Notes: a model not told the origin generated them from the sequence alone. 64,000 bases of DNA from Pseudoalteromonas nigrifaciens (GCF_002221505.1 NZ_CP011036.1:1798001-1862000), one strand, 5' to 3'. Shown: positions 10,079-20,504, numbered from the stretch's first letter. A program made the numbers and translations.

Positions 10079-10706
10079 GATAGTCGATTTCATCGTTTTA
10101 GATGAGGAACAGACCCCCGTTTTAGACGAGCAAGGTTTACCGCAATTACTACAACGTCCAGACACAAAAACTGAGCAAGATATTGAACGGTTAATTTCGC
10201 TCGGCAAGCCCACTGAGGTCATAACTAAATTTGCTGTACTAGTAAGCTTAGGCGAGCAGTGGAATTGGGCTCAAGAATACTTTGATTACTTGGTTGAGCT
10301 TAACGAAGTAAACGAGCACAACGCTAACTTACCTGAGCCAATAGCGAATGACGAGGGTACCGTAATTGAGGCTGAGCCAAAGCCACTACCTATTGAGTCA
10401 TTACGCCCCGAAGTTAGAACGGTTGAGCATGTGCTTGCGCCGTATCAAAGAAAGCTATCTAAAATGGTGGGTATAGAAATAAAAGGCGTTAACGTATCGC
10501 TAAATGAAACTAACCAAAACGGGCTATCTGCTCTGAAGTCCGCATTTGATTTAGCTACCGAATTTGACGCGCAAGGACAATTCTTCCCTATTAAGTTCAA
10601 TGCTGAAACAGCGACTGGTGAGCAAGTTGTAGAGCTGGCAGATGAAGCAGAGTTTAAACAGTTTGGCTTGCAGTTTATTCTCGCTCGTAAATCATACTTC
10701 GAATAA
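10068..10706 (+). CDS. Last tail-module protein of prophage, 212 aa, function unknown
   Basis: An acidic, soluble-looking protein. Its ATG lies within the end of the fibre gene (11-bp overlap), so it is probably translated with it. The C-terminus (GEQVVELADEAEFKQFG, about residues 184-200) is reminiscent of small DUF4376-like proteins encoded behind tail fibres, and a fibre-assembly or chaperone role is plausible but not shown. It is the last gene before a strong terminator and a long gene-free stretch, so it probably marks the end of the late tail operon. Confidence 0.5.
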   Translation: MINKIVDFIVLDEEQTPVLDEQGLPQLLQRPDTKTEQDIERLISLGKPTEVITKFAVLVSLGEQWNWAQEYFDYLVELNEVNEHNANLPEPIANDEGTVIEAEPKPLPIESLRPEVRTVEHVLAPYQRKLSKMVGIEIKGVNVSLNETNQNGLSALKSAFDLATEFDAQGQFFPIKFNAETATGEQVVELADEAEFKQFGLQFILARKSYFE

Positions 10707-10710
10707 TGCA

Positions 10711-10743
10711 AAAAGGGTTTAAACAACGTTTAAACCCTCTTTG
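10711..10743 (+). terminator. Strong intrinsic terminator ending the tail operon
   Basis: Five bases after the stop codon, the arm AGGGTTTAAAC (10714-10724) and its exact reverse complement (10728-10738) enclose a 3-base loop. A-rich bases precede the stem and CTTT follows it, so it could work in both directions. Confidence 0.85.
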
Positions 10744-12177
10744 AACATTGTTTAAATTCCACCACACATAACTAAAACTAAACTAAAAACCACCCTATTT
10801 AACATAATTTATTTATTCTAAAATCTAGCGTTTATTTTTCTAAAATTCTGCGGCGGCTTACATTAAGTGTATTTTACGTTTTTAAGTAAATTCAATACAG
10901 CTGCTTTCCTACTACTACGAATACATAACTTTAAATATGGATGCTTTACTTACATGAGCCCTATAAAGCAAGTTTGTTATTTAAACATGTATTTGTATAA
11001 AACAAGCCCGCTGATAATTTAGCGGTTAAAGTTCTCCTTGTTTATAAAGCGCACCTATCTATAACTAACCAGTCTGCAAGTATATTGTTATGCCTTTGCT
11101 ATATTTTCAATTCAAATAACGGAATTTTGCTGCTTACTACTTATGTGGCTTCTTATACTCTTTGTATATAAACACTTATGTTGAATTATTATCTTATCTA
11201 GCTTAATGAATCAGGCCCCTTAAAGCATTTCTTTCTTTTAGCTATGCATAAATTACCAATTTAACTTAGGTAATATTCAGCTACTATTTCATACCTACAC
11301 GTTACTTATAAATCTCTATATGCATATCCTTGCTTAACTTATTCTATAAATTTACTAGCAGCCTTACTGTGATTTTAACTAAGTGATAATTCAATTAAAT
11401 TTGCGCCATAACTTACTACATAATTAACGCCTATAAATAAGCTTAAGTCTTTAACCTAGTTAATCGCTTTATTTTATCTTCTATTCCAATAGCTAACTAA
11501 CATTTCTATTTCAATCCCATGCTGTTTTATTACTCTTTATGAGTAACAATCCGGCCATAATATTTGAATTGATATACCATATGCTTATACTTTGCCATCA
11601 GTTGTAATAGTTTTTTATAAATAAACCTCAAAAAGATCTGGTTTATCACTGTTACACACATGGGTTTTACCTGTATTTACATAGCTAGTTTTGCAAAATA
11701 ACGCTATTAACAGTAATAAATCAGTTGGTTTAGTTCGTTTTATAAGCAGGTGCTTTAAATAGCCTATTATGTAGGGTTTTAATTTTCAGTTTTAGTTATA
11801 TTTGGTTTAATTATTAGTCATTTAAATTATGTTAAATTGTGGTGTGATTATGTTTATCACAGTAATGCGCTTGGTTATTTAACTAAAACTCCCTGCTGAT
11901 AGTGGTTTTAACTATGAACTTCTAAGTTGTTGAAAGACAGCTGGTATAAAACAGAGTAATGGAAACGCGCTTCCCCATAATGTTTGATTGCTATTTGTAG
12001 TATGACTTTTTAAGTGTATTTTAATTAGGCTAGTTTAAAGATTGAAGTGCCCTGCACTGTATATAGTTATTGTTGCGTAATAATGTAATTAAATATGATG
12101 GTTAATCCGATAATATTCGCAGTACACTCGCTGTTAACGATAACCTAAAGCGTTAACAACAAGTAGCCACTGGTGAT
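10744..12177. other. Gene-free, strongly AT-rich 1.4 kb after the prophage
   Basis: No frame of useful length with a ribosome site was seen on either strand. There is a small stem CCGCT/AGCGG at 11008-11025 and an 8-bp inverted repeat TGTTAACG/CGTTAACA (12132-12158) just downstream of the DUF1090 gene. No tRNA, integrase remnant or clear attachment core was found. It may hold the right prophage end, an untranslated RNA or decayed sequence. Confidence 0.5.
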
Positions 12178-12597
12178 TTAATTAATTTTGCCAAGCTCAT
12201 CTTTCAGATGTTTTAGTTTAAGCTTTTCTGCTGTAATCTTTTTTTGATACTTACTAACTTTATCACTTTTACCTGCTTGTTTAGCATCTAGCAGATCTTC
12301 TTCATATTCAGCAATATCATTGTTAGCATCGTTTATTTTTTCTATTAAATCTTCTTTCAATACTTTTTCGCTGCAATTAGCTTTTTCTGCATGTAATGCT
12401 TTTTTCAACCCTTCAATCTTGTACTTATTACCATGTTCCTTAGCTATGGCAAGCTGGCTTTCTATCTCGCAAAATTTTTTTTCACAGCCAGACAAATCAC
12501 TACACGCTAATGATGCAGCAACCGGTGTGGATGATAGCATAAATAGAATACCTGCTGTTGTTGGTATTACTTTATATTTTGAAAATATATTAATCAT
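12178..12597 (-). CDS. DUF1090 family periplasmic protein (YqjC-like), 139 aa
   Basis: Exported small protein. It has an N-terminal hydrophobic signal (IPTTAGILFMLSSTPVAASLA, cleavage expected near residue 29), then LSGCEKKFCEIESQL, GLKKALHAEKANCS and paired coiled-coil helices rich in Lys/Glu, the pattern of DUF1090 proteins such as E. coli YqjC. Four cysteines (in ACSD, GCEKKFC and NCSEK) could form disulfides in the periplasm. The function of the family is unknown to me. It is the first intact bacterial gene beyond the prophage and appears to be a single-gene unit. Confidence 0.75.
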   Translation of the reverse strand: MINIFSKYKVIPTTAGILFMLSSTPVAASLACSDLSGCEKKFCEIESQLAIAKEHGNKYKIEGLKKALHAEKANCSEKVLKEDLIEKINDANNDIAEYEEDLLDAKQAGKSDKVSKYQKKITAEKLKLKHLKDELGKIN

Positions 12598-12650
12598 CAG
12601 CTTTGTCCAAACATAATAATTATTAAATTATGCGTAATTGTTACAAACAA

Positions 12651-12680
12651 AAAAGCGCCTAATATAAATTTAGCGCTTTT
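12651..12680 (-). terminator. Intrinsic terminator downstream of miaE
   Basis: AAAAGCGC (12651-12658) and GCGCTTTT (12673-12680) form a stem with a 14-base loop, partly extended by CTAA/TTTA pairing. Read on the minus strand it follows the miaE stop by 24 bases and ends in a T run. Confidence 0.75.
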
Positions 12681-12704
12681 AGAGTATGGCATTAACAGCT
12701 TAAA

Positions 12705-13277
12705 TTAATGCAGTGCCGCAGTAAACGGAATGCTTTCACAAATTTTAGCTTCCGCTATTAGTAGCTCTTCTAGGCGTATGTCTACTTCTTCTTTATCAAA
12801 ATACTCATACGCTAGTTCTACAAATAAGTTTTTATGTTTTTCTTCTGATTCGGCAATCGCAATGTAAAACTCTTTTTCTTTGCCCTCTGGTAACGCTTGC
12901 GCCACTAGTGAAAAACGTTCGTGCCCTCTCGCCTCAATAACCCCACCGACTAATAATCGATCCATTAAAAAACCGTCGCGGCCGTGTCTAAATAAAGCAC
13001 GTATTTGTTTTATATAAGGGTCTTTTTTGTCGTCACCTAAATTTACATCACGTGAAATTAAAATTTTCAGCACTTCTTTAAAATGAATCATTTCTTCAAG
13101 TGCTAAGTCTGCCATAGCTGTAACCAGTTTACGTTTATCGGGGTAATGCGACAGCATAGACATGGCCATGCCCGATGCTTTTTTTTCGGCTGCGGCGTGG
13201 TCTTGTAAAAAAGTATCGAAGTCATCAAGTACAACTTCGGTCCATTCAAATGGAGTGTGGTATTTTAATTCAAACAT
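12705..13277 (-). CDS. miaE: tRNA 2-methylthio-N6-isopentenyladenosine-37 hydroxylase
   Basis: Non-haem di-iron monooxygenase that hydroxylates the isopentenyl group of ms2i6A37 in tRNA, the last step after MiaA and MiaB. The 190-residue protein has the ferritin-like four-helix pattern with iron ligands visible as EEMIHFKEV (ExxH), EARGHERF and EEKHKNLF (ExxH). The N-terminus FELKYHTPFEWTEVVLDDFDTF matches the family in my memory. The ATG at 13277 has the expected length. It is a stand-alone gene with its own terminator; cytoplasmic. Confidence 0.93.
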   Translation of the reverse strand: MFELKYHTPFEWTEVVLDDFDTFLQDHAAAEKKASGMAMSMLSHYPDKRKLVTAMADLALEEMIHFKEVLKILISRDVNLGDDKKDPYIKQIRALFRHGRDGFLMDRLLVGGVIEARGHERFSLVAQALPEGKEKEFYIAIAESEEKHKNLFVELAYEYFDKEEVDIRLEELLIAEAKICESIPFTAALH

Positions 13278-13364
13278 GCTCTGTACTACTTATAACAAGG
13301 TGTAAAATAATGCGCAGATTTTAGCGTATATTAGGTAAAAAATCATGCTCCTAAGCCTGTAAAG

Positions 13365-13997
13365 TTAAACCTTGTAGCGTAACAGTTTATCTATGCGCCC
13401 TTTTGCTGTTGATTCAACTTTTAGCGGATGTTTTATATCGTTCCAGGCAGTAACTTTGCCGCCCATATTCATTTTTTCAAAATCTGTTTTATTACTTTTA
13501 ATCGCTAAAAAATCACAGAGCATTTTGTAGCTTTGCGGTTTTGCTATATTTATTGATAAAAAGCGTTGCTCTTGGTGTTTAAAATAATTTTTAGCGTCAT
13601 TGATATGCGTGTTATAACAATGCGTTAAGTAACTATCATCGTTTATATTATCAATTGTTAAATTACTAAATATATTTAAATAACAATGCTTTAGATGAAT
13701 ATTAAAGCCCCCATCAGTGCGTGTTAAATTAGTATGCATACGTAATAATAATTGCTTTATTGATGGTAGCCATACGTTAAGCTCACGCTCTAAATAAATA
13801 AATTTTGCATCCGGATAATACTTATCGAGGGCTTTATAATCATTAAAAATTGGCGTATCGGCAATTGCATGGGCGTTATCAAAACAATTGTTTGTGTAAG
13901 CAGTATGCGCTGTTGGTATACCAAACTCTAAAAAAGCATGGCAAACACTTGTAGTGCCTGTACGCGGTAAACCAATAATAAATATTTTGTTATTCAT
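13365..13997 (-). CDS. Sulfotransferase family protein, 210 aa
   Basis: Probable PAPS-dependent sulfotransferase. The N-terminus IIGLPRTGTTSVCHAF (about residues 6-21) is the 5'-phosphosulfate-binding P-loop-like motif. KFIYLERELNVWLPS near residue 90 resembles the following beta-strand with the 3'-phosphate-binding Arg/Ser region. The acceptor is unknown. At 210 residues it fits the short bacterial sulfotransferase/P-loop group. It begins 8 bp after the MAPEG gene stop, so the two are probably co-transcribed. Codon use is AT-rich like its neighbours. Confidence 0.75.
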   Translation of the reverse strand: MNNKIFIIGLPRTGTTSVCHAFLEFGIPTAHTAYTNNCFDNAHAIADTPIFNDYKALDKYYPDAKFIYLERELNVWLPSIKQLLLRMHTNLTRTDGGFNIHLKHCYLNIFSNLTIDNINDDSYLTHCYNTHINDAKNYFKHQEQRFLSINIAKPQSYKMLCDFLAIKSNKTDFEKMNMGGKVTAWNDIKHPLKVESTAKGRIDKLLRYKV

Positions 13998-14005
13998 AAT
14001 TAAAT

Positions 14006-14380
14006 TTAACTAAAGCGGGTTAATAAAATAACTAAAGCACTTATAAGCATAGTTAAAAATGTAGCTATAACACCAATTTGGCGGTACTTTAGGTTTTTTT
14101 CTACTATGCCAAAATTATGAAAAACGCGGCCTATAAGTAGCATTGCACCAAGTGCATGGCAATAATGACTCGCTAACCCCTGATATTCTGCTAAAAAAAG
14201 CAAAATAATAGCAAACGGTACATATTCCATAAAATTACCATGGGCACGAATTGTCCGTTGCAACTGTGGATTTTCGCCTTCACCAAGTGATATTTGCGCT
14301 GCCCTGCGCACGTTTATTACGTTAAAGCTTAAGTAAATATAGTAAAATGCAAGTAATGCAGCGTATGTTGAAATGATCAC
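14006..14380 (-). CDS. MAPEG family membrane protein, 124 aa
   Basis: Small integral membrane protein of the MAPEG superfamily (eicosanoid/glutathione metabolism proteins). Four hydrophobic helices are visible: residues about 3-22, 51-68, 73-90 and 101-121. The family signature is in ENPQLQRTIRAHGNFMEYVP (about residues 36-55), with the conserved Asn/Glu, and a later GRVFHNFG. The bacterial role is usually unknown; a glutathione transferase or peroxidase activity is possible. The sulfotransferase gene follows after 8 bp. Confidence 0.85.
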   Translation of the reverse strand: MIISTYAALLAFYYIYLSFNVINVRRAAQISLGEGENPQLQRTIRAHGNFMEYVPFAIILLFLAEYQGLASHYCHALGAMLLIGRVFHNFGIVEKNLKYRQIGVIATFLTMLISALVILLTRFS

Positions 14381-14501
14381 AGTATTATCCTAATATTTTT
14401 GGCAATAATAACACACAAGTTAACCTTCATTATCAGAAGTTTAGTTTACAACTATGCTAAAGTATTAATAATACTCTTATACAATAAAGCATAAGGATTT
14501 T

Positions 14502-15848
14502 ATGTTTGTACCTCGCAAAGTAGCCGACAGTTATCGAGAAATGATAAATAGTATTGGCTTTTACCCTTCTTTACTTTCAATTGCATTTTTAACCTTTGCG
14601 GTTATTACGATGTCGGTTGAATATATGCCCATTATTGAAAAGCTAAAGTCGTTTATATCTGTAGTATTAGTAGATAGCGCCGAAAATGCGCGAACTGTTT
14701 TAAGTACCTTAGCCGGCAGTATTATTTCGTTAACTGTGTTTAGTTTTTCAATGGTAATGGTGGTATTAAACTCAGCCAGTGCCAGTTTATCGCCGCGTGT
14801 AGTACCTGGATTAATAACCCGGAAATCTCACCAACTGGTATTAGGTTTTTATTTAGGCAGTATTATTTACTCAGTAATTATGCTCATAAATATTAATAAA
14901 CTCGAGAATGGCGCCATGGCTATACCGGCACTTGGGGTATTATTTGCGCTTATTTTTGGTTTGATTTCGTTAGGGCTATTCGTATTTTTTATTCACTCTA
15001 TATCTCGCGCTATTCAAGTAGATAATGTTTTAAATGGTTTATTTAGCCAAACAAAAAATGAAATTAAAACCATTATTAAAAGTCAGCAAGAAGCGCCGCT
15101 TAAAAATCTTCCCGACTTTACTGATTGGCATTCTATAAATAGTCAAACTGAAGGCTACTACAAAGGAGTGCACACCGATAAGCTTTGCGCCTTATTATCT
15201 GCAGAAGAAATTGAGCTTTATATCACTGTTAAACAAGGTTATTTTACAGTTAAAGGTTATCCATTTTTAAAGTGTAATAAAGATATTTCAAGTAATGATG
15301 AGTTAATTGATAAAATTTTAAGCTGTTTTATTTTTTATATAGAAGAGTATATTAGCGACCATTACCGTTATGGTTTAACGCAAATATCAGAAATAGCCGT
15401 TAAAGCGATGAGCCCAGGCATAAACGATCCGGGTACAGCAGTTAAAGCCATTGATATGTTAAGTATTTTATTAATTAAACGACTTTCAATAAGTGATATT
15501 AATTACAGCTTTAAACACAGCAAAGATACGCCATTATTATATATACACGAAACCCGCTTTGATGAATTACTGCATGATAATTTTACCCCGCTACGTAATT
15601 ACGCTAAAGGCGATGCGTACGTAATGACTAATGTGTTAGAAGCATTTAAAAATATTTTATTTGTTGCTCACGAAAATTCAGCGGCGAGGGAAAGTTTATT
15701 TAATTATTTAAATGCTATTGTTGATGACATTAACGAGCACGTAACGAATGAGTACGACAGGCAGGAAATTAATAATATGCTTAAATCAATTGCCCGTATT
15801 AGTAAGCAACAAGGTGATACATTACTGGCACGTTTTAAGCGCCAGTAA
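14502..15848 (+). CDS. DUF2254 predicted membrane protein, 448 aa
   Basis: Inner-membrane protein with four hydrophobic segments in the first about 175 residues (near 19-38, 65-90, 110-130, 140-168), followed by a soluble C-terminal half. The phrase AGSIISLTVFSFSMVMVVLNSASASLSPR, split here as AGSIISLTVFSFSM and ASASLSPR, is the hallmark of DUF2254, and AMSPGINDPGTA (about residues 302-313) is the second conserved motif. The biochemical role of the family is not established. It is convergent with the SIMPL gene (9 bp between stops). Confidence 0.88.
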   Translation: MFVPRKVADSYREMINSIGFYPSLLSIAFLTFAVITMSVEYMPIIEKLKSFISVVLVDSAENARTVLSTLAGSIISLTVFSFSMVMVVLNSASASLSPRVVPGLITRKSHQLVLGFYLGSIIYSVIMLININKLENGAMAIPALGVLFALIFGLISLGLFVFFIHSISRAIQVDNVLNGLFSQTKNEIKTIIKSQQEAPLKNLPDFTDWHSINSQTEGYYKGVHTDKLCALLSAEEIELYITVKQGYFTVKGYPFLKCNKDISSNDELIDKILSCFIFYIEEYISDHYRYGLTQISEIAVKAMSPGINDPGTAVKAIDMLSILLIKRLSISDINYSFKHSKDTPLLYIHETRFDELLHDNFTPLRNYAKGDAYVMTNVLEAFKNILFVAHENSAARESLFNYLNAIVDDINEHVTNEYDRQEINNMLKSIARISKQQGDTLLARFKRQ

Positions 15849-15857
15849 GTTATAAAC

Positions 15858-16568
15858 TTAATCTATATAATAAACTGCATAACTAGATGCAGTTATAATG
15901 ATTTCACCTGCATGATAGGCATCGGGTACATAATTACTCGGTGTACTATCTGAGAGCATCACTTTTTCGGCGCGCATATAAGGGGCCGATTGCACATTTA
16001 ATGGCTGCATAGATGCGCTATATAAGCCTTTTAACTCTACGCCAAACTCACTGCTAAATTCTTTAGCTGCATCGCGAGTATCTTTTATAGCCAGTTTTTG
16101 CGCTTTTTTGTAGAGTTCATCGTAATTGCTTGCTAAAAAACGCGTATGGTTAATTTCGTTAATACCATTGTTTACTAAGTTTTGTAGTAACTCGGGATAT
16201 TTATTAATGGCATTAAGCTTAACCGTTAAAGATCTGCTAACCCTAAAACCTTTAAATTGTTGCTCACCGCTTTCACGATTATATTGGCTTTCTCGGTTTA
16301 TTGATATTTGCCCGGCATTAATATCTGCATCACTTACACCTAATGCTGTTACTAATTTTATTGCCTTAGCCATGGTTATATCGGTTTTATTTTTTGCAGC
16401 AATTAAATCTTTATCTATTTCGGTAATGCCAACATTTAATAATACATGGTCTGGCATGGTGGTAATTGTTGCCTCACCTTTAACATAAATATGCGGTGTA
16501 TCGGGTGTGGCCGCAGCAAATGCATTAAAGCTCAGTGCTGCACCTAAAAATAAAGTAAACGTTTTCAT
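15858..16568 (-). CDS. SIMPL-domain (DUF541) periplasmic protein, 236 aa
   Basis: Exported protein with a signal peptide (MKTFTLFLGAALSFNAFA) and one SIMPL/DUF541 domain covering most of the rest. IYVKGEATITTMPDHVLLNV (residues about 27-46) is the typical first strand, and FRVSRSLTVKL the central strand. E. coli YggE, implicated in oxidative-stress defence, belongs to this family, but the biochemical role is not settled. It is a single gene, convergent with DUF2254. Confidence 0.85.
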   Translation of the reverse strand: MKTFTLFLGAALSFNAFAAATPDTPHIYVKGEATITTMPDHVLLNVGITEIDKDLIAAKNKTDITMAKAIKLVTALGVSDADINAGQISINRESQYNRESGEQQFKGFRVSRSLTVKLNAINKYPELLQNLVNNGINEINHTRFLASNYDELYKKAQKLAIKDTRDAAKEFSSEFGVELKGLYSASMQPLNVQSAPYMRAEKVMLSDSTPSNYVPDAYHAGEIIITASSYAVYYID

Positions 16569-16731
16569 AAGTGAATCCTTTTATATTAACCGTAACAACT
16601 GGTTATATTACTAACTTTATTAAATTCGCAATCCTTTATTGGTCACTAATTTAATACAAAAAGTATTTACAGCTTGCTATATATTAAGCTTATTAAACAC
16701 TTTAAGTGGTTAATTACAGATGAACAAGTAC

Positions 16732-16757
16732 AAAAAACAGGCCGTAGCCTGTTTTTT
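16732..16757 (-). terminator. Intrinsic terminator after maeA
   Basis: Perfect 11-bp stem AAAAAACAGGC / GCCTGTTTTTT with the loop CGTA. It lies 29 bases beyond the maeA stop on the minus strand and could also act on transcripts from the plus strand. Confidence 0.9.
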
Positions 16758-16785
16758 AATTATTACTAAATACTAAGTTGCAGCT

Positions 16786-18480
16786 TTAAATGCTACTGCG
16801 CTTATAGTTACGGTACTTAGGTAACCAGTAGTTTTTATCGATAGCAGCCCATAGTGCGTCATCAGAAATATCAAGAGCAACGCCCTCTTCAATCGCTTTT
16901 TTGCCTACAGCAAATGCAATACGTTTACTTAGGGTTTCAATTTCTGTAAGTGCCGGTAATAAACTACCTTTGCCAGTATTTGCACGCGGCGATGATTCAG
17001 CCAGCATTTCGCTAGAAACACTTAACATAGCATCTGTAATACGCGTTGCTTTTGCAGCTATAACCCCTAAACCAATTCCCGGGAAAATATAACTGTTGTT
17101 ACACTGCGGAATTGGGAAAAGCTCACCATTATATTCAACTGGGGCAAATGGGCTACCTGTAGCAACAAGTGCTTTACCTTCGGTCCAGTTAATAATATCT
17201 ATTGGCTGTGCTTCTACCTGTTTTGACGGGTTACTTAATGGGAAAATAATAGGTTGTTCACAACCTGAATACATAGCGCGTATTACTTGTTCGGTAAATA
17301 AACCAGGTTGGCCCGAAACACCAATTAAAATATCGGGTTTAGAGCAATGCATTACATCAAGTAATGACGCAAATTCGCCGCTGTACGTCCATTCACTCAA
17401 ACGAGCTTGTGGTTGCGCTAAAACTTGCTGAAAGTCGCGTAGACCTTCCATACCCTCCGATAACAAACCAAAGCGGTCAACCATAAATACCTGGCTGCGT
17501 GCTTGCGCTTCGCTAATACCTTCAAAAACCATTTGGCTTACAATTTGTTCAGCAATACCACAACCCGCAGAGCCAGCACCAACAAACACTACTTTTTGAT
17601 CTGCTAGGCGTTCGTTTTTAACTCTACACGCAGCAAGCAATGAGCCAACAGTTACTGCAGCTGTGCCTTGAATGTCGTCATTAAAACTACAAATTTCATT
17701 ACGGTAACGTTTCAGCAGTGGCATCGCATTTGGCTGAGCAAAGTCTTCAAACTGTAATAATACATTTGGCCAGCGACGCTTGATTGCTTTAATAAATAAG
17801 TCTAAAAACTCATCGTACTCATCTTGAGTAATACGCTTATGACGCGCACCCATATACATAGGATCGTTTAATAGCTTCTCGTTATTTGTACCCACATCTA
17901 GCATTACCGGTAATGTATACGCAGGGCTAATGCCACCACATGCGGTATACAAAGATAGCTTACCAATAGGAATACCCATGCCACCAATACCTTGGTCACC
18001 TAAGCCTAAAATGCGTTCACCATCGGTTACCACAATTACTTTTACTTTACCTTTGGTGGCATTGCGTAAAATGTCGTCTATTTGAAAACGATTTTCATAT
18101 GAAATAAATAATCCACGTGCGCTGCGATATATATCTGAGAATTTTTCACAGGCATCACCCACTGTTGGGGTGTAAATTATTGGCATCATTTCTTCAATAT
18201 GATCACGCACTAAACGATAATAAAGTGTTTCGTTATTATCTTGAATTGCACGTAAATAAATATGCTTATTAAGATTGTCGGTAAAACTAGAATACTGCTG
18301 GTAACAACGCTCTACCTGCTCTTCGATTGTTTCATAACGAGGAGGCAGTAAACCCGCAATATTAAAGTTTTCGCGTTCTTTTTGGCTAAATGCACTGCCT
18401 TTATTGAGTAATGGAGTTTCAAGAAGGCCGGGGCCAGAATGATGAATATAAAGATAATTTGGATCGGTATTTGTAGTCAT
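16786..18480 (-). CDS. maeA: NAD-dependent malic enzyme, 564 aa
   Basis: Oxidative decarboxylation of L-malate to pyruvate and CO2 with reduction of NAD; cytoplasmic. The length is typical of the large-type enzyme (E. coli MaeA is 565 aa). Visible motifs are RNAGLLPP-like [10 protein letters not shown] near residue 40, [14 protein letters not shown] near 95 (malic-enzyme N-domain with catalytic Tyr), [20 protein letters not shown] near 165 (catalytic Lys), [10 protein letters not shown] and [11 protein letters not shown] (metal ligands), and the Rossmann loop [15 protein letters not shown] near 300. The single-gene unit has its own terminator. Cofactor specificity is inferred from overall similarity. 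Confidence 0.93.
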   Translation of the reverse strand: MTTNTDPNYLYIHHSGPGLLETPLLNKGSAFSQKERENFNIAGLLPPRYETIEEQVERCYQQYSSFTDNLNKHIYLRAIQDNNETLYYRLVRDHIEEMMPIIYTPTVGDACEKFSDIYRSARGLFISYENRFQIDDILRNATKGKVKVIVVTDGERILGLGDQGIGGMGIPIGKLSLYTACGGISPAYTLPVMLDVGTNNEKLLNDPMYMGARHKRITQDEYDEFLDLFIKAIKRRWPNVLLQFEDFAQPNAMPLLKRYRNEICSFNDDIQGTAAVTVGSLLAACRVKNERLADQKVVFVGAGSAGCGIAEQIVSQMVFEGISEAQARSQVFMVDRFGLLSEGMEGLRDFQQVLAQPQARLSEWTYSGEFASLLDVMHCSKPDILIGVSGQPGLFTEQVIRAMYSGCEQPIIFPLSNPSKQVEAQPIDIINWTEGKALVATGSPFAPVEYNGELFPIPQCNNSYIFPGIGLGVIAAKATRITDAMLSVSSEMLAESSPRANTGKGSLLPALTEIETLSKRIAFAVGKKAIEEGVALDISDDALWAAIDKNYWLPKYRNYKRSSI

Positions 18481-18631
18481 ATTTCCAAGCTTTACTTAGT
18501 CTTAAGTTATGATCTGTCATTATCGGTGTTAAAGGCTAAATTGCAATGCTATTTAACCTTGTCAGACCATTGAGAATATATAAATGCGCTAATTTTAAAC
18601 ACTAGCTTAGCGCATTTGTATTATACATAAT

Positions 18632-20410
18632 TTAGAATTTTAAAGTGGCACTTTTATCAGTTAAATCAGACAAAGCCACCCCTTCACGGCGAGGATCGGC
18701 GCCGCCTATTAATGTGTTGTTTTTTACTTCAACTGCATGTAAACCAGAGTTTAAATCTAAAATTCTAACATTATGACCACGCTTGCTAAGTGCTGGCGCT
18801 AATGCTTCAAGCGCAGTGCCTTTTTCAAGGCTAGTGTAGTCGTTACGATTAGTAGTACGTGGTAGATTAATTGCTTCTTGAACAGATAAATCCCAATCAA
18901 GCACGCCAATTACCACTTGTGCAACGTAACTAATAATACGGCTTCCGCCAGGAGATCCGACAACCAAACGTAAACTTCCATCTTTATTAAATACCATTAC
19001 TGGCGACATAGAGCTGCGCGGGCGCTTGCCAGCTTCAACTCGGTTTGCTACAAGCTGGCCGTTTTTACGCGGCGATAATGAAAAGTCAGTCAGCTGATTA
19101 TTTAAAATAAAACCATTTACCATTACCGTTGAGCCAAAAGCCATTTCGATTGAACTGGTCATAGACACTGCATTGCCTTGGCTATCTACAATCGACACAT
19201 GGCTGGTTGATGGCAATTCGAACGAGTCGTCTTTGGCATAACTTAAGTAATCAACTGGGTTACCAGCAACGGCTGTTATATCTTGCTCGGTAATTAGTTT
19301 TGCACGTGTGGCTATATAGTCTTTATTTAATAATTCCTTGGTAGGTACTTGGGTAAAATCGGGATCGCCCATGTAAACATCCCTATCGGCAAACGCAATT
19401 CTTGATGCTTGGCTAAAGTAATGCAGTGCTTGCTCACCATTTACTGGCAGTGCGCCCATGTTTTTATGCTCTAATAAGCCAAGCATTTGCAGCACAGCTA
19501 CCCCGCCGCTACTGGGTGGTGCCATAGAACATACATTATAAACACGATACTCAATACATACCGCCTCGCGCTCTTTGCTAGTGTAATTAGCCAGATCTTG
19601 CTCATTTAATTTGCCAGGCGCTATTTTAGAGTGCTGTACCGCATTAACCATTTGTTTGGCATTAGCGCCCTTATAAAATGCATCAATACCATTACTAGCA
19701 ATCTCTTTGTATAAATTAGCTAATGGCTGGTTTTTTTTGATGCTACCTATCGCAATTAATTTACCGTTTGGGAAAAAGTAGTCGTTAATTACTGGCATGC
19801 TCATTACGCCAGGGTTTAATTGGCGCTGCAGTAAACCGTGTAATCGCGGCGAAACCTCAAAGCCTTGCTCTGCAAGCTCAATGGCTGGTTTAAATAAATC
19901 AGCCCAAGGTAGTTTACCGTATTGTTTATGTGCGTTAGCAAAGGCATGTAAAACCCCTGGCACACCTACTGAGCGTCCACCTACTATGGCTTCAATCCAC
20001 TTCACGGCTTTGCCATGCTTATCTAAAAACAATGTTTCGTCGGCGTTTTCTGGTGCAGTTTCACGGCCATCAAAACTGGTTAATTTGTTGTTTACTTTGT
20101 TGTAGTACAGCATAAAGGTGCCGCCACCAATACCTGAAGATTGTGGTTCTACTAAAGTCAGTACCAGTTGCGTTGCTATTGCAGCATCAACAGCGCTGCC
20201 GCCTTGCGCTAATATTTGCTGCCCAGCACGAGATGCATACGGGTTAGCTGCAACCACCATATAATTATTGCCGCTCACGGCTTGTTTATGTACTAAGCCG
20301 GTTGCGGCTTCTGGCTCGCGCGTTTCAATTTGAGTAAGGGGTTGTGCAAATAAAGGAAAAGACGTTGCACATAATGTAATAGCAAGTAATGTGTGATGTT
20401 TAAAGTTCAT
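18632..20410 (-). CDS. ggt: Gamma-glutamyltransferase / glutathione hydrolase, 592 aa
   Basis: Periplasmic Ntn-hydrolase that cleaves gamma-glutamyl bonds of glutathione and transfers the glutamyl group. It has a signal peptide (LLAITLCATSFPLFAQ) and the heavy-subunit start MVVAANPYASRAGQQILAQGG followed by SAVDAAIA. The autocleavage site is at PSTSHVSIVD near residue 400, where the Thr before SHVSIVD becomes the nucleophile of the small subunit; then come AVSMTSSIEMAFGS and GSPGGSRI. A normal full-length enzyme, divergent from rrtA with 94 bp between starts. Confidence 0.93.
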   Translation of the reverse strand: MNFKHHTLLAITLCATSFPLFAQPLTQIETREPEAATGLVHKQAVSGNNYMVVAANPYASRAGQQILAQGGSAVDAAIATQLVLTLVEPQSSGIGGGTFMLYYNKVNNKLTSFDGRETAPENADETLFLDKHGKAVKWIEAIVGGRSVGVPGVLHAFANAHKQYGKLPWADLFKPAIELAEQGFEVSPRLHGLLQRQLNPGVMSMPVINDYFFPNGKLIAIGSIKKNQPLANLYKEIASNGIDAFYKGANAKQMVNAVQHSKIAPGKLNEQDLANYTSKEREAVCIEYRVYNVCSMAPPSSGGVAVLQMLGLLEHKNMGALPVNGEQALHYFSQASRIAFADRDVYMGDPDFTQVPTKELLNKDYIATRAKLITEQDITAVAGNPVDYLSYAKDDSFELPSTSHVSIVDSQGNAVSMTSSIEMAFGSTVMVNGFILNNQLTDFSLSPRKNGQLVANRVEAGKRPRSSMSPVMVFNKDGSLRLVVGSPGGSRIISYVAQVVIGVLDWDLSVQEAINLPRTTNRNDYTSLEKGTALEALAPALSKRGHNVRILDLNSGLHAVEVKNNTLIGGADPRREGVALSDLTDKSATLKF

Positions 20411-20504
20411 AAAGAGTAAATAACCTAAATTATCAGGAGTTAATTGGCATCTTAAAGTTAAACAGGCACAATATGCAAAAATTAATACTAAAAATTACAA
20501 TTAA

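Noticed and set aside
10744..12177. tRNA or tmRNA attachment site at the prophage end
   Set aside because: No cloverleaf-like or conserved T-loop sequence was found by eye.
12320..12616. 98-aa frame antisense to the DUF1090 gene
   Set aside because: It mirrors the coding strand of a recognisable exported protein; no independent support.
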